A stretch of 64,000 nucleotides of DNA from positions 1-64,000 of the forward strand of contig NZ_JAQZAK010000005.1 in assembly GCF_028737265.1 (NCBI RefSeq), read 5' to 3'. The notes under the pieces were generated by a model. The model was not told where the DNA came from. It did not search any database and was given only the letters and a program-made list of their open reading frames with translations. This DNA comes from Actinomycetospora callitridis. Lineage in GTDB: Bacteria > Actinomycetota > Actinomycetes > Mycobacteriales > Pseudonocardiaceae. This document shows, in pieces, positions 41,079-49,377 of this stretch; the first letter of the stretch is position 1, and each line of letters starts with the position of its first letter. A program made the position numbers and the translations under genes.

Positions 41079-41112
41079 GAGCTCTCCACTTCGATCTCCC
41101 GACAGTGCCGTC
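41079..41112. repeat. partial copy of the 29992-30092 element
   Basis: 34 bases beginning GAGCTCTCCACTTCGATC match the reverse complement of 30059-30092 at 30 positions. Only one arm is present. It lies between the broken membrane gene and the SRPBCC gene stop, in an otherwise featureless stretch. Confidence 0.6.
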
Positions 41113-41196
41113 AGCGCGGGCGGGTCGCGGGAACCGGATGACGCTCCTGACCCGCTCGGGTGATCACGGCGGCGAGCACGACGGTGCGGCCGCCGG

Positions 41197-41646
41197 TCAG
41201 GCCAGCGCCTCGGCGAGGTTCTCGATCGTCGCCCGCATCTCGTCGGGCGTGACCTCGCGGATCCGGTCGAGCAGCGCGGGGTCGGTGACGTCCGTCCAGT
41301 CGTGGAAGTGGGTCACGGCGGTGCGGTCGTCGCCCTCGGACTCGAGCTCCCAGCCCCAGACGTGGCCCGACGGCCGCTCGCCGGGCTTCGCCGGCATCCA
41401 GGCCAGGGCACGGTCGGGCTCGTAGCGGACGACGTGGTTCTCGACGCGGTAGTTCCCGCGGGTCGGGTTCTCCATCTCCATGACGAAGACGTCGCCCTCC
41501 TCGGTGATCGCGAGGTGGGTGTGGGAGGCCCGCACCGTCCCGCTCCCGTCGATGTCGGGGTGACGGTCGGGGTCGGCGAGCAGGGCGAAGACCCGCTCGA
41601 CGGGGGCGTCCACGGTCGCGGTGACCGAGATCTGGGTGTCGCTCAC
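41197..41646 (-). CDS. SRPBCC (polyketide cyclase/START-like) protein
   Basis: 149 aa from GTG 41646. ISVTATVDAPVERVFALLAD then PDRHPDIDGSGTV is the usual start of the fold; GNYRVENHVVRYEPDRALAW and the C-terminal helix EMRATIENLAEALA close the cavity. It binds or modifies a hydrophobic ligand; no function can be assigned. Divergent from the macro-domain gene with 43 bases between. Confidence 0.85.
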   Translation of the reverse strand: MSDTQISVTATVDAPVERVFALLADPDRHPDIDGSGTVRASHTHLAITEEGDVFVMEMENPTRGNYRVENHVVRYEPDRALAWMPAKPGERPSGHVWGWELESEGDDRTAVTHFHDWTDVTDPALLDRIREVTPDEMRATIENLAEALA

Positions 41647-41689
41647 ACCGTCGATCGTGTCAGGTCCCCCCGCGGGGTACTCGGGGCGC

Positions 41690-42226
41690 ATGGGCACCCC
41701 GGAGCGCACCCCGGAGATCACACTCCACCGCGGCGACATCACCGCGGCCGAGGTCGACGCCGTCGTCAACGCGGCGAACTCCGGCCTGATGGGGGGCGGG
41801 GGCGTCGACGGGGCCATCCACCGGGCCGGCGGCCCGGCGATCCTGGAGGCGTGCCGCGAGCTGCGGCGCACGACGCTGCCCGACGGCCTGCCGACCGGTC
41901 AGGCGGTCGCGACCACCGCCGGGGACCTGCCGGCGCGGTGGGTGATCCACACCGTCGGCCCGGTCTACGCGAAGTCCCAGGACCGCTCGCACCTGCTCGC
42001 CTCGGCCTACCGCGAGTCGCTGCGGGTGGCCGACGAGATCGGCGCCGCCACGGTCGCGTTCCCCGCGGTGTCGGCGGGCGTCTACGGGTGGCCGCTCGAC
42101 GACGCCGCCCGGATCGCCCTCACGGCGGTGCGCGAGGCGAAGACTGCCGTGCGCGAGGCGCGGTTCGTCCTCTTCAGCGACGAGGTCTATGCGGCGTTCG
42201 CCCGAGCAGCCCAATCGAATGGGTGA
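41690..42226 (+). CDS. macro-domain protein (O-acetyl-ADP-ribose deacetylase type)
   Basis: 178 aa. ADP-ribose-binding motifs ITLHRGDITAAEVDAVVNAA and NSGLMGGGGVDGAIHRAGG, VIHTVGPVY, FPAVSAGVYGWP. The NAAN...GGGGVD pattern with catalytic Asn/Asp is that of MacroD-type hydrolases, which remove acetyl or ADP-ribose groups. Cytoplasmic; single gene. The start may be slightly later (ITLHRGD). Confidence 0.92.
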   Translation: MGTPERTPEITLHRGDITAAEVDAVVNAANSGLMGGGGVDGAIHRAGGPAILEACRELRRTTLPDGLPTGQAVATTAGDLPARWVIHTVGPVYAKSQDRSHLLASAYRESLRVADEIGAATVAFPAVSAGVYGWPLDDAARIALTAVREAKTAVREARFVLFSDEVYAAFARAAQSNG

Positions 42227-42441
42227 ATCGTCCCAGTGTGTCCGCAGCGTCTACGCCGACGACGCGCCAGACCCACAGCGGTTGCGCCACGAACCGGTGT
42301 AGGTGACGTGCGACGGACCACCTGAACGGTCCGTGACCCCGCCGTCACCGGGTCGTTGTGCCCCACAGATCGCCGGTGAAACCCGCGGTCCTCCCGTCCG
42401 GGCAGCGGACGGGGGTGTGCGGCGAGCGAGGGGCAGGACGC

Positions 42442-42948
42442 ATGTCGGGTAGGCATCGCAGGGGGGCGCATCGCGGGGTGCCGACCGGACGGGTCGCGGT
42501 CTCGGTGGCCGCCGTCGGTCTGGGCGTGCTGCAGCTGGGCGGGATCGCCTCGGCCGCACCGGCCGCGGGGGGCGGCGGCGGGATCGACGGGACGTCGTGC
42601 ACGGACGCCCGTATCAAGGCCTGCGTCGACCTCTCCGAGAACCGCGCCTGGCTGCTCGACGGCCAGGGCAACGTCGTCCACGGGCCCGTGGTCAACAGCC
42701 ACGGCTCCGAGGGACACGAGACCCCGACCGGCGACTTCGTGATCCAGCGCAAGGAGCGCCACCACGTCAGCCGGGAGTACGAGGGCGCGCCGATGCCGTA
42801 CGCCGTGTTCTTCGACAACAGCGGCCGGGCGTTCCACGGGGGCAGCACCGAACGTCAGTCGGCCGGGTGCGTGCGCCTCGGCATGGAGGACGCGAAGCAG
42901 TTCTTCGAGCACCTGGACCCGAACGACCGGGTCCAGATCGTCGAGTGA
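42442..42948 (+). CDS. secreted L,D-transpeptidase (YkuD)
   Basis: 168 aa, ATG 42442 after GGGGCAGG. Signal peptide about 1-45 (basic MSGRHRRGAHRG, hydrophobic VAVSVAAVGLGVLQLGGIA, A-S-A). Catalytic domain: ENRAWLLDGQGNVVHG, HETPTGDFVI, and the active motif FHGGSTERQSAGCVRLGM with His and nucleophile Cys (SxGCxR). Cross-links peptidoglycan stems 3-3 outside the cell. Minimal enzyme without extra Ig or LysM domains. Followed by a strong terminator. Confidence 0.92.
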   Translation: MSGRHRRGAHRGVPTGRVAVSVAAVGLGVLQLGGIASAAPAAGGGGGIDGTSCTDARIKACVDLSENRAWLLDGQGNVVHGPVVNSHGSEGHETPTGDFVIQRKERHHVSREYEGAPMPYAVFFDNSGRAFHGGSTERQSAGCVRLGMEDAKQFFEHLDPNDRVQIVE

Positions 42949-42994
42949 GCCCGTCCGGGCGCACCCGATCTCTGATCGGTGCGGACGGACGCGA

Positions 42995-43033
42995 CGGGAC
43001 GAGGGGCACCCGAGGGGGGTGCCCCTCGTCCCG
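42995..43033. terminator. 16-bp perfect stem terminator
   Basis: CGGGACGAGGGGCACC (42995-43010) pairs exactly with GGTGCCCCTCGTCCCG (43018-43033) around a 7-base loop. It lies between the convergent L,D-transpeptidase and copC genes. Confidence 0.9.
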
Positions 43034-43037
43034 TCGT

Positions 43038-43086
43038 GTGTCAGGCCGGGGTGTCAGGCCGGGGTGTCGGGCCGGGGTGTCAGGCC
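43038..43086. repeat. 13-base tandem repeat, about four units
   Basis: GTGTCAGGCCGGG at 43038 and 43051, GTGTCGGGCCGGG at 43064, and a partial unit at 43077 that contains the copC stop codon. Replication slippage product next to the terminator. Confidence 0.85.
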
Positions 43087-43700
43087 CGCCGGCGCAGCAC
43101 GAGCGCCACGGCGCCGCCGACCACCACGATCGCGATCACGACGAAGACCCACGCGGGCACCCCGCCGCTCCCGGTGTCGGGGCCCGCGGAGGCCGCCGGC
43201 GAGGGCGGCGCGGAGCCGTCGGAGTGGCCCGAGTGGTCGGCCGGGGCCGCCTGGGCGGGCGCGCCGGTCGTCGCCGCGCCGGTGGGTGCGGACGGCGTCG
43301 TGAGCTCGAACGTCACCGAGCCGCTCACCGGGTGGCCGTCGCTGGAGACGACCCGGTAGCCGATCTCGTACTGTCCGGCCTGCGGCAGCGCGCCGACGGG
43401 CACCGAGACGACCTTGTCCCGGACCGTCACCGCACCCTGCTCGTGACGGGCGCCGTCGGGGCCGACGACGGTGAGGGCCGCGCCCTCGGGCTGCGGGGTC
43501 TCGTCGAAGGTCACCGAGACCTGCGTCGGCGCGGTCGGGACGGTCGAGCCGTCGGCGGGGTCGCTTCCGGTGATCACGTCGTGCGCACTGGCCGGGCCCG
43601 CGGTGAGCAGGAGGACGGTCAGGGCGAGCAGGCCGGTCACGAGGACGGCGAGCGGGCCTCGACGGTGGGTGCGGGCGGACGGGGTCCGCGGTGTGGGCAT
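43080..43700 (-). CDS. copC: CopC-type copper-binding protein with membrane anchor
   Basis: 206 aa, ATG 43700. Signal peptide about 1-40 ending GPASA, so the mature protein begins HDVITGSDPADGSTV, the N-terminal His being the Cu(II) ligand of CopC. Beta-barrel motifs VSVTFDETPQPEGAAL and GYRVVSSDGHPVSGSVTFEL with the second His. A Thr/Pro/Ala linker with HSGHSDGS leads to a C-terminal helix (VPAWVFVVIAIVVVGGAVAL) and RRR anchor. Periplasmic or surface copper handling. Its start is buried 64 bases inside the upstream membrane gene. Confidence 0.93.
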   Translation of the reverse strand: MPTPRTPSARTHRRGPLAVLVTGLLALTVLLLTAGPASAHDVITGSDPADGSTVPTAPTQVSVTFDETPQPEGAALTVVGPDGARHEQGAVTVRDKVVSVPVGALPQAGQYEIGYRVVSSDGHPVSGSVTFELTTPSAPTGAATTGAPAQAAPADHSGHSDGSAPPSPAASAGPDTGSGGVPAWVFVVIAIVVVGGAVALVLRRRA

Positions 43701-44293
43701 GAGGGGGTCCTTCCGGGTCGGGGTGGCGTCGCGGCGCGGACCGGGCGGGACCCGGTCCGGTGCGGCGACGGCGGACCCCGACGTGGGTGGTGCCCCACGG
43801 CGGCGCGGCGGACCCGGACGGTGGACGCCGGTCGCGCGGCCACGGGCGTCGGCGCGGCCGGCACGGGCGGCGGCCCGTCGAGCAGCCGGGCCCAGACGGC
43901 GACGCGTCGTAGGTGACGACGGGCGGCGCGGGCGAGGGCGCGGTCGGCGTGGACGATCCCGCCGGCGACCAGCGCCGCGACGGCCAGGTGCGCCACGACC
44001 ATCCCGGGACCGGCGCCGGCCGCGGCCGCGTGGTGGTCGTGGCCCGCGACCTCGGCCGGCAGCGCCAGGTGGAGGGCGAGCTGCCCGCCGGCGAGGACGA
44101 CGGCGAGGCGGGCCACGGAGTGCGGGCGGGCGCCCAGCAGGGCGGTGCCCAGCGCGACCGCGACGACGACGGCGATCGCGGGCGGGCCGGCCACGACCGG
44201 TCCGCCGGCCTCCCCGTGCGCGGCGACCCCGAGGACGGCCGCGACGAGACCGAGCAGCGCGGCGCGCGCCGGGGTCGCTCGGTCGGGGGTCAC
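43637..44293 (-). CDS. membrane protein upstream of copC
   Basis: 218 aa from GTG 44293. Four likely membrane segments near 10-26, 34-53, 60-80 and 95-118 (MVVAHLAVAALVAGGIVHAD), with HDHHAA in the third loop; the last 90 residues are Pro/Arg-rich and partly overlap copC. Not recognised; DUF-type proteins of this sort neighbour copC in actinobacteria, where a copper role is inferred from context and the His cluster. Confidence 0.7.
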   Translation of the reverse strand: MTPDRATPARAALLGLVAAVLGVAAHGEAGGPVVAGPPAIAVVVAVALGTALLGARPHSVARLAVVLAGGQLALHLALPAEVAGHDHHAAAAGAGPGMVVAHLAVAALVAGGIVHADRALARAARRHLRRVAVWARLLDGPPPVPAAPTPVAARPASTVRVRRAAVGHHPRRGPPSPHRTGSRPVRAATPPRPGRTPSCPHRGPRPPAPTVEARSPSS

Positions 44294-44342
44294 GGGCCTC
44301 CACGGTAGCCCGCGCCGGACGGTGCGCCGTCCCGGACGCCTC

Positions 44343-44382
44343 GTGAGCGGATTTCCCGGCGACGGGCCCGAAATCCGCTCAC
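44343..44382. terminator. palindrome overlapping esterase stop
   Basis: GTGAGCGGATTTC (44343-44355) pairs with GAAATCCGCTCAC (44370-44382), a 13-bp perfect stem. It overlaps the stop codon of the esterase (44379-44381). Same family as 9491 and 24187. Confidence 0.8.
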
Positions 44383-45347
44383 ATGGCGCGGAGGAAGGCC
44401 GCGATCTCGGCGACGGCCTGGAGCGAGGTCCGGGGCGTCAGGGTCGCGGTCGCGACGTAGCCGTGCGCGGCGCCCAGATAGCGGGTGTGGCGCACCGGCA
44501 CCCCGGCCGCGTCGAGGGCCTCGACGTAGCGCTCGCCGTGGTCGCGCAGGGGATCGTGCTCGGCGGTCTGCACGAGCGCGGGCGGGAGACCGGCGAGCTC
44601 GGCACGCAGCGGCGAGGCGTAGGGGTGCGTGCCGTCGGCGCCCGCGAGGTAGAGCTGGTGGAAGCCGCGGATGTCGCCGGCGGAGAGGATCGGGGCGACG
44701 GGGATCGCGCGCTCCGAGGGCAGGACGTCGACCATCTCGGTGCCCGGGTAGACGAGGACCTGCGCGGCGATGGCCGGCGCGTCGACACCGTCGAGACGCC
44801 GATCGCGGGCCATCAGGCACACGACCGTGGCGAGGTTGCCGCCCGCGCTGTCGCCCATGACCGCGACGCGCGCGGGGTCGAGGCCCCAGGCGCGGGCGTC
44901 GGCGACGAGCGCGCTGACGGCGTCGTAGCAGTCCTGCGCGGGCACCGGGAACGTGTGCTCCGGCGCGAGGCGGTAGTCGACGGACACCACGACGACCGAT
45001 CCCTCGCGGGCCACGTGCGCGCAGAACCACTCGGACTGGTCGAGGTCGCCCTGCACGAACCCGCCGCCGTGGAAGTTGACGACGACGGGCGCCGGGGACG
45101 CGCTGCCCGCGGGCCGGTAGACGCGCACCGGCAGGCCCTCGGGCACGGCCGCGGTGGGCAGGCGGGCGTCGATGATCGTCACGTCACGGGGCGCCGGGCC
45201 GATGACCGCCCGGCCGAGCGGGCCGTGCTGCAGGCGCAGCACGGCCTCCCGGGCGGCGGGGACGGCGTCGGGGGCGAGGTGGGCCACCGAACCGCCGAGC
45301 CGGCGGCGCAGGGCACCGAGGAGACGCAGGCCGAGGGGGAGGCGCAC
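44379..45347 (-). CDS. alpha/beta hydrolase, hormone-sensitive lipase (HSL) family
   Basis: 322 aa. Oxyanion motif NFHGGGFVQGD, nucleophile GDSAGGNLAT, Asp in TAEHDPLRDHGE, His in GAAHGYVA: the complete catalytic set of family IV esterases. Substrates are short acyl esters. No signal peptide. Single gene, 52 bases downstream of the ohr stop on the same strand. Confidence 0.93.
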   Translation of the reverse strand: MRLPLGLRLLGALRRRLGGSVAHLAPDAVPAAREAVLRLQHGPLGRAVIGPAPRDVTIIDARLPTAAVPEGLPVRVYRPAGSASPAPVVVNFHGGGFVQGDLDQSEWFCAHVAREGSVVVVSVDYRLAPEHTFPVPAQDCYDAVSALVADARAWGLDPARVAVMGDSAGGNLATVVCLMARDRRLDGVDAPAIAAQVLVYPGTEMVDVLPSERAIPVAPILSAGDIRGFHQLYLAGADGTHPYASPLRAELAGLPPALVQTAEHDPLRDHGERYVEALDAAGVPVRHTRYLGAAHGYVATATLTPRTSLQAVAEIAAFLRAM

Positions 45348-45399
45348 GCCGGGGAGCCTCGCCCACCGGACGTGCGCCCGTCACGTCGGGCCGCAGGCG

Positions 45400-45816
45400 T
45401 CACACCTGGGCGGCCACCTGCACGTCGATGTTGCCCTGCGTCGCCTTCGAGTACGGGCACAGCTCGTGGGCGCGGCCGGCGAGGCGGTCGGCGGTCCCCT
45501 GGTCGGCGCCGGGCAGGTGGACGGTGAGCCACACCCGGAGCCCGAAGCTCGTGGCGTCCGGGCCGATCCCGACCTGCGCGTCGACGCTCGAGGAGTCGAC
45601 GTCGACGTTCTCCTGGCCGGCGGCCAGCTTGAGGGCCTGGTGGAAGCAGGCCGCGTAGCCGGCGGCGAAGAGCTGCTCGGGGTTGGTCGCCCCGCCCGGC
45701 CCGCCCATCTCCTTGGGCATCGCCATGTCCTGGTCGATGATGCCGTCCGACGAGCGGACGTGGCCGTTGCGGGCGTCGCCGGACGACGTGGCCTCGGCGG
45801 TGTACTTGATGTCCAT
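45400..45816 (-). CDS. ohr: organic hydroperoxide reductase (Ohr/OsmC family)
   Basis: 138 aa from ATG 45816, where the sequence starts like the family (MDIKYTAEATSSGDARNGHV); ATG 45837 would add seven residues. Peroxidatic Cys in NPEQLFAAGYAACFHQALKL and resolving Cys in AHELCPYSKATQGN. Reduces organic hydroperoxides with thiol or lipoyl donors. No OhrR gene nearby. No clear ribosome-binding site before either start. Confidence 0.92.
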   Translation of the reverse strand: MDIKYTAEATSSGDARNGHVRSSDGIIDQDMAMPKEMGGPGGATNPEQLFAAGYAACFHQALKLAAGQENVDVDSSSVDAQVGIGPDATSFGLRVWLTVHLPGADQGTADRLAGRAHELCPYSKATQGNIDVQVAAQV

Positions 45817-45845
45817 ACGATCCGGCGTACCCGCCATGGCGTCGC

Positions 45846-45891
45846 CACGTGAGTGAGATGGGTCGCCATGACGACCCGGATCACTCACGTG
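45846..45891. terminator. palindrome overlapping enoyl-CoA hydratase stop
   Basis: CACGTGAGTGA (45846-45856) pairs with TCACTCACGTG (45881-45891), and inner GGGTCG (45860) with CGACCC (45872). It covers the stop at 45885-45887 and lies upstream of ohr on the same strand. GTGAGYG family. Confidence 0.8.
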
Positions 45892-46664
45892 GCCGTCGGC
45901 CATCGCGGCGGACGCTTCTCGAGGAACGCGCCGATGCCCTCGCGGCCCTCCGGGGAGAGCCCCCGCTCGCCGATGCTCGCGGCCTCGGCGTCGAGGTGAT
46001 TGTCGGTGAGCACGCCGCCGGCCCGGCGCACCAGCCGCTTCGTCGCGGCGAGCGCCTCGGACGGGCCGGCCGCGATCCCCTCGGCGATGCCGTCGGCCGC
46101 GAGGCGCAGGTCCTCGTCGGCGACGACGCGGGACGCCAGACCGCAGGCCAGCGCCTCGGCGGCGCCCATCGGCGCGTTGGTGAGGAACATGTCCATCGCC
46201 CGCGCCCGCCCGACCGCCGCGGGCAGCAGCGCGGTCATGCCGCCGTCGGGGGTCAGCCCGATCGCCGTGTACGCGGGCCGCAGCCGGGCGCCCGCGCCGA
46301 GCACGATGAGGTCAGCGGAGAGCGCCAGCGACAGCCCGATGCCCGCCGCCCAGCCGTGGACGGCGACGACCACGGGCGCCGCGAGGTCGAGCAGCGCCCG
46401 CTGACCGACGTGGATGGCGTCGGCCAGCTCGGAGAGGCTGCGGTCGGGCTCCGCGGCGAACCCGGAGATGTCGCCGCCGACGCAGAAGTTCGCGCCCTCG
46501 GCGACGATCTCGACGCAGCGGGCGTCCCGGGCCGGGCCCGACAGGGCGGCGAGGAACTGCCGGCCGAACGCGTGATCGACGGCGTTGTGACGCTCGGGGC
46601 TCGCCAGCACCAGCCGGCACACGCCGTCGGACTGCTCGACCCGGATCCGTTCGGGGTCACTCAC
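45885..46664 (-). CDS. enoyl-CoA hydratase/isomerase family protein
   Basis: 259 aa from GTG 46664 (GGGGAG upstream). Crotonase fold: SPERHNAVDHAFGRQFLAAL, oxyanion FCVGGDISGFA and HGWAAGIGLSLALSADLIVL; the catalytic region reads GLTPDGGMTALL, with Asp rather than the usual Glu, as in isomerase-like members. Acts on an acyl-CoA, perhaps ring-derived. C-terminal LEKRPPRWP is typical. Confidence 0.88.
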   Translation of the reverse strand: MSDPERIRVEQSDGVCRLVLASPERHNAVDHAFGRQFLAALSGPARDARCVEIVAEGANFCVGGDISGFAAEPDRSLSELADAIHVGQRALLDLAAPVVVAVHGWAAGIGLSLALSADLIVLGAGARLRPAYTAIGLTPDGGMTALLPAAVGRARAMDMFLTNAPMGAAEALACGLASRVVADEDLRLAADGIAEGIAAGPSEALAATKRLVRRAGGVLTDNHLDAEAASIGERGLSPEGREGIGAFLEKRPPRWPTAT

Positions 46665-46752
46665 GGGCTCTCCCCTCGTTGCGCACGGGCCCGGCGATGC
46701 TGCCACGCTCGACCCCACCAGCACCGGCCGAGATGATCGAGGGACGACAGAC

Positions 46753-47460
46753 GTGCCCGACCTGCACATCCCCGCCTCCGCGGGCAGTCACCAGTCCGCG
46801 TTCCTCGCCGTGCCCCCGGTCGGCGACGGCCCGTTCCCCGGCGTCGTCGTCCTGCAGGACGCCTTCGGCCTGCGGGGGACGCTGCGCGAGCACACCGAGC
46901 GACTCGCCGCCGCGGGCTACCTGTCGGTGGCGCCCGCCCTCTACACCGCCCGCGGTGGGGGACCCCGCTGCATCGCGGCGACGATGAAGTCGATGACCAC
47001 GAACACCGGGCCGGTGTTCGACGACATCGAGGCCGCGCGCCGCTGGCTCGCCGGCCGCGAGGACTGCACGGGTCGCGTCGGCGTCATCGGGTTCTGCCAG
47101 GGCGGTGGCTTCGCGCTGATCTCGGCGGCGCGCCACGACTTCGCCGCGGCCGCCCCGAACTACGGCCGGGTGCCCGACGACGCCGAGCGCGAGCTCGAGG
47201 GCATCTGCCCCGTCGTCGCGAGCTTCGGCGGCAAGGACCCGTCCCTGAAGGGCCACCCCGAGCGTCTCGAGTCGGCGCTCACCGCCCTCGGCGTCGAGCA
47301 CGACGTGCGCACCTACCCCGACGCCAACCACAGCTTCCTCGAGCCGATGCCGCCGCCGCTGGCCGTCTTCGGCCTCGGCCTGCACCGCCCGTCGGCCGAG
47401 GACGCCTGGGGCCGCATCCTGCGGTTCTTCGACACGCACCTGCGCCGGGAGACCGCATGA
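46753..47460 (+). CDS. dienelactone hydrolase family protein
   Basis: 235 aa from GTG 46753. Nucleophile Cys in GVIGFCQGGGFAL, acid in FGGKDPSLKG, His in YPDANHSFLEP, and an early Glu region GLRGTLREHTERLA. Hydrolyses dienelactones or related esters. Overlaps the next gene as ATGA, so the two are cotranslated. Confidence 0.9.
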   Translation: MPDLHIPASAGSHQSAFLAVPPVGDGPFPGVVVLQDAFGLRGTLREHTERLAAAGYLSVAPALYTARGGGPRCIAATMKSMTTNTGPVFDDIEAARRWLAGREDCTGRVGVIGFCQGGGFALISAARHDFAAAAPNYGRVPDDAERELEGICPVVASFGGKDPSLKGHPERLESALTALGVEHDVRTYPDANHSFLEPMPPPLAVFGLGLHRPSAEDAWGRILRFFDTHLRRETA

Positions 47461-48236
47461 CCGAGGACCTCGAGAGCTACCTCATCGACATGGACGGGGT
47501 CCTCGTCCACGAGGAGAACGCGCTGCCGGGGGCGGACGACTTCATCCGCCGCCTCGGCGAGGCCGGCAAGCAGTTCCTCGTGCTGACCAACAACTCGATC
47601 TACACCCCGCGCGACCTGCAGGCGCGCCTGCACGCGAGCGGCATCGACATCCCCGCCACGTCGCTGTGGACGAGCGCACTGGCGACCGCGCAGTTCCTGA
47701 ACGACCAGCGCCCGGGTGGCAGCGCGTTCGTCGTCGGCGAGGCCGGGCTGACCACGGCCCTGCACGACATCGGCTACATCCTCACCGACCGCGACCCCGA
47801 CTACGTCGTCATCGGCGAGACCCGGACGTACTCGTTCGAGGCCATCACCCGCGCGATCCGCCTGATCCAGGGCGGGGCCCGCTACATCGTCACCAACCCC
47901 GACGCGACGGGGCCCTCGCCCGAGGGCACGCTGCCGGCCGCGGGCTCGGTGGCCGCGCTGATCACCCACGCGACCCGCAAGGACCCGTACTTCGTCGGCA
48001 AGCCCAACCCGCTGATGATCCGCGCGGGGCTCAACACCGTCGGTGCGCACTCCGAGACCACCGCGATGATCGGCGACCGGATGGACACGGACATGGTGGC
48101 CGGGATGGAGGCCGGGCTGCACACGATCCTGGTGCTCTCCGGGGTCACCGACCCGGCCGAGATGGACCGCTATCCCTACCGCCCGAACCAGGTGGTGCAG
48201 AGCGTCGCCCACCTGGAGGTGGGCGTGCGGGGCTGA
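47457..48236 (+). CDS. HAD-IIA phosphatase (NagD-like)
   Basis: 259 aa. Motif I IDMDGVLVHEENALPGADDF, motif II VLTNNSIYTPRD, motif III Lys in YFVGKPNPLMIR, motif IV MIGDRMDTDMVAGMEAG, with the large C2 cap between II and III that defines HAD-IIA. Dephosphorylates small sugar or nucleotide phosphates. Coupled to the dienelactone hydrolase by ATGA overlap; the link between the two activities is not obvious. Confidence 0.92.
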   Translation: MTEDLESYLIDMDGVLVHEENALPGADDFIRRLGEAGKQFLVLTNNSIYTPRDLQARLHASGIDIPATSLWTSALATAQFLNDQRPGGSAFVVGEAGLTTALHDIGYILTDRDPDYVVIGETRTYSFEAITRAIRLIQGGARYIVTNPDATGPSPEGTLPAAGSVAALITHATRKDPYFVGKPNPLMIRAGLNTVGAHSETTAMIGDRMDTDMVAGMEAGLHTILVLSGVTDPAEMDRYPYRPNQVVQSVAHLEVGVRG

Positions 48237-48254
48237 CCGGGTACTTCTGCGGAC

Positions 48255-48659
48255 ATGCCGGAGGACTACGAGGACCTGCCGTCCACGCTGCAGCGCTCGC
48301 CCGAGAGTGCGCGCAAGACCTACGCCGAGGCCAAGGAATCCGCCGAGGGGACCTACGGCAAGGGTGAGCGCGCCAGCCGGACGGCGTACTCGGCGCTCAA
48401 GCACACGCACGAGAAGGTGGGCGACCACTGGGAGCCCAAGGAGGAGAAGGGCCCGTCGGACTCGCGCGCCGAGAGCGGCGGGGCGAACCCCAGCGGCGAG
48501 CCCGGCGGCGGCGTCGACGCCAACGCCAGCAAGGAGCACCTCTACGAGCGCGCCCAGCAGCTCGGCGTCGAGGGCCGCTCGAAGATGGACAAGGACGAGC
48601 TGGTCGACGCCATCCAGAAGGCGAACGACAGGGAGACGCGCAAGGCCCGGGGTGACTGA
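48255..48659 (+). CDS. chaB: ChaB-Rho_N domain protein
   Basis: 134 aa. N-terminal ChaB domain (1-60): LPSTLQRSPESARKTYAEAK, GERASRTAYSALKHTHEKVG. A flexible Gly/Ser linker follows, then a Rho_N/SAP-like helix pair at 92-125: SKEHLYERAQQLGVEGRSKM, DKDELVDAIQKAN. Small acidic cytoplasmic protein; ChaB was linked to cation transport but its role is unclear. Overlaps the next gene by 8 bases. Confidence 0.88.
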   Translation: MPEDYEDLPSTLQRSPESARKTYAEAKESAEGTYGKGERASRTAYSALKHTHEKVGDHWEPKEEKGPSDSRAESGGANPSGEPGGGVDANASKEHLYERAQQLGVEGRSKMDKDELVDAIQKANDRETRKARGD

Positions 48660-49362
48660 ACCCGCCGTTCCCGCCGCCGACCCCGCCGACCCCCCGCCCA
48701 CCACCCGCCCGTCGCTGGGCTGGCTCGAGCTCGGGGTCGCGGCCCTGTCCTACGTGGTGGTCCAGCTGGCCCTGGCCGTCGTGGCCGGCCTGCTCTCCGA
48801 GGGCGTCCCGCCCGCCCCGGTGCTCGTGGCGATCTCGGGCGTCTCGGCGCTCGCGGCGGTCGCGATCGCGCTCTCGCTGCGGGTGCGCTCGCCCGCCGCC
48901 GTCGGGCTGGTCCGCGTCCCCGTGCGCACGGTGCTCGTCGGCGTCGGACTCGGCCTGGTCGTGTGGCTGGTCTCGCGCGCCCTGATCCTCGCCTACGTCG
49001 CGATCACCGGGGACACGTCGGACCCGCAGGCCGCGCTCACCCTCTTCAGCGGCCCGGTGGCCGCGACCCTGGTCGTCCTCGTCGGGGGGCTCGTCGTCCC
49101 GCTCGGTGAGGAGCTGCTCTTCCGGGGCGTGGGCTACGGCGTCCTGCGCCGCCTCGGGTACGTCGTCGCCGTCGTGCTCTCGGCCGGGGTGTTCGCGCTG
49201 GCCCACGGCCTCAACGTCGTGTTCGCCGCGGCGCTGCTGCTCGGCGTCGTCAACGCCGTGCTCTACGAGCGCACCGGCTCGATCTGGCCGCCGGTCGCCG
49301 CGCACGCGACGTTCAACCTCATCTCGTTCGCGCTGGTGCTGGCGGTCGGCGGCCAGACATGA
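48652..49362 (+). CDS. CPBP family intramembrane metalloprotease
   Basis: 236 aa from GTG 48652. About seven to eight membrane segments. CPBP (Abi) motifs: GEELLFRGVGYGVL (EExxxR), FALAHGLNVVF (His) and AAHATFNLISF (His), which together form the metalloprotease site of Rce1-like proteins. A short Pro-rich cytoplasmic N-terminus. Translationally linked to the ChaB protein. Confidence 0.9.
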   Translation: MTEPAVPAADPADPPPTTRPSLGWLELGVAALSYVVVQLALAVVAGLLSEGVPPAPVLVAISGVSALAAVAIALSLRVRSPAAVGLVRVPVRTVLVGVGLGLVVWLVSRALILAYVAITGDTSDPQAALTLFSGPVAATLVVLVGGLVVPLGEELLFRGVGYGVLRRLGYVVAVVLSAGVFALAHGLNVVFAAALLLGVVNAVLYERTGSIWPPVAAHATFNLISFALVLAVGGQT

Positions 49363-49377
49363 CGCGAGCTCGGATGT

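Noticed and set aside
43038..43086. CRISPR-like direct repeats
   Set aside because: Units are 13 bases and contiguous, without spacers; simple tandem repeat.
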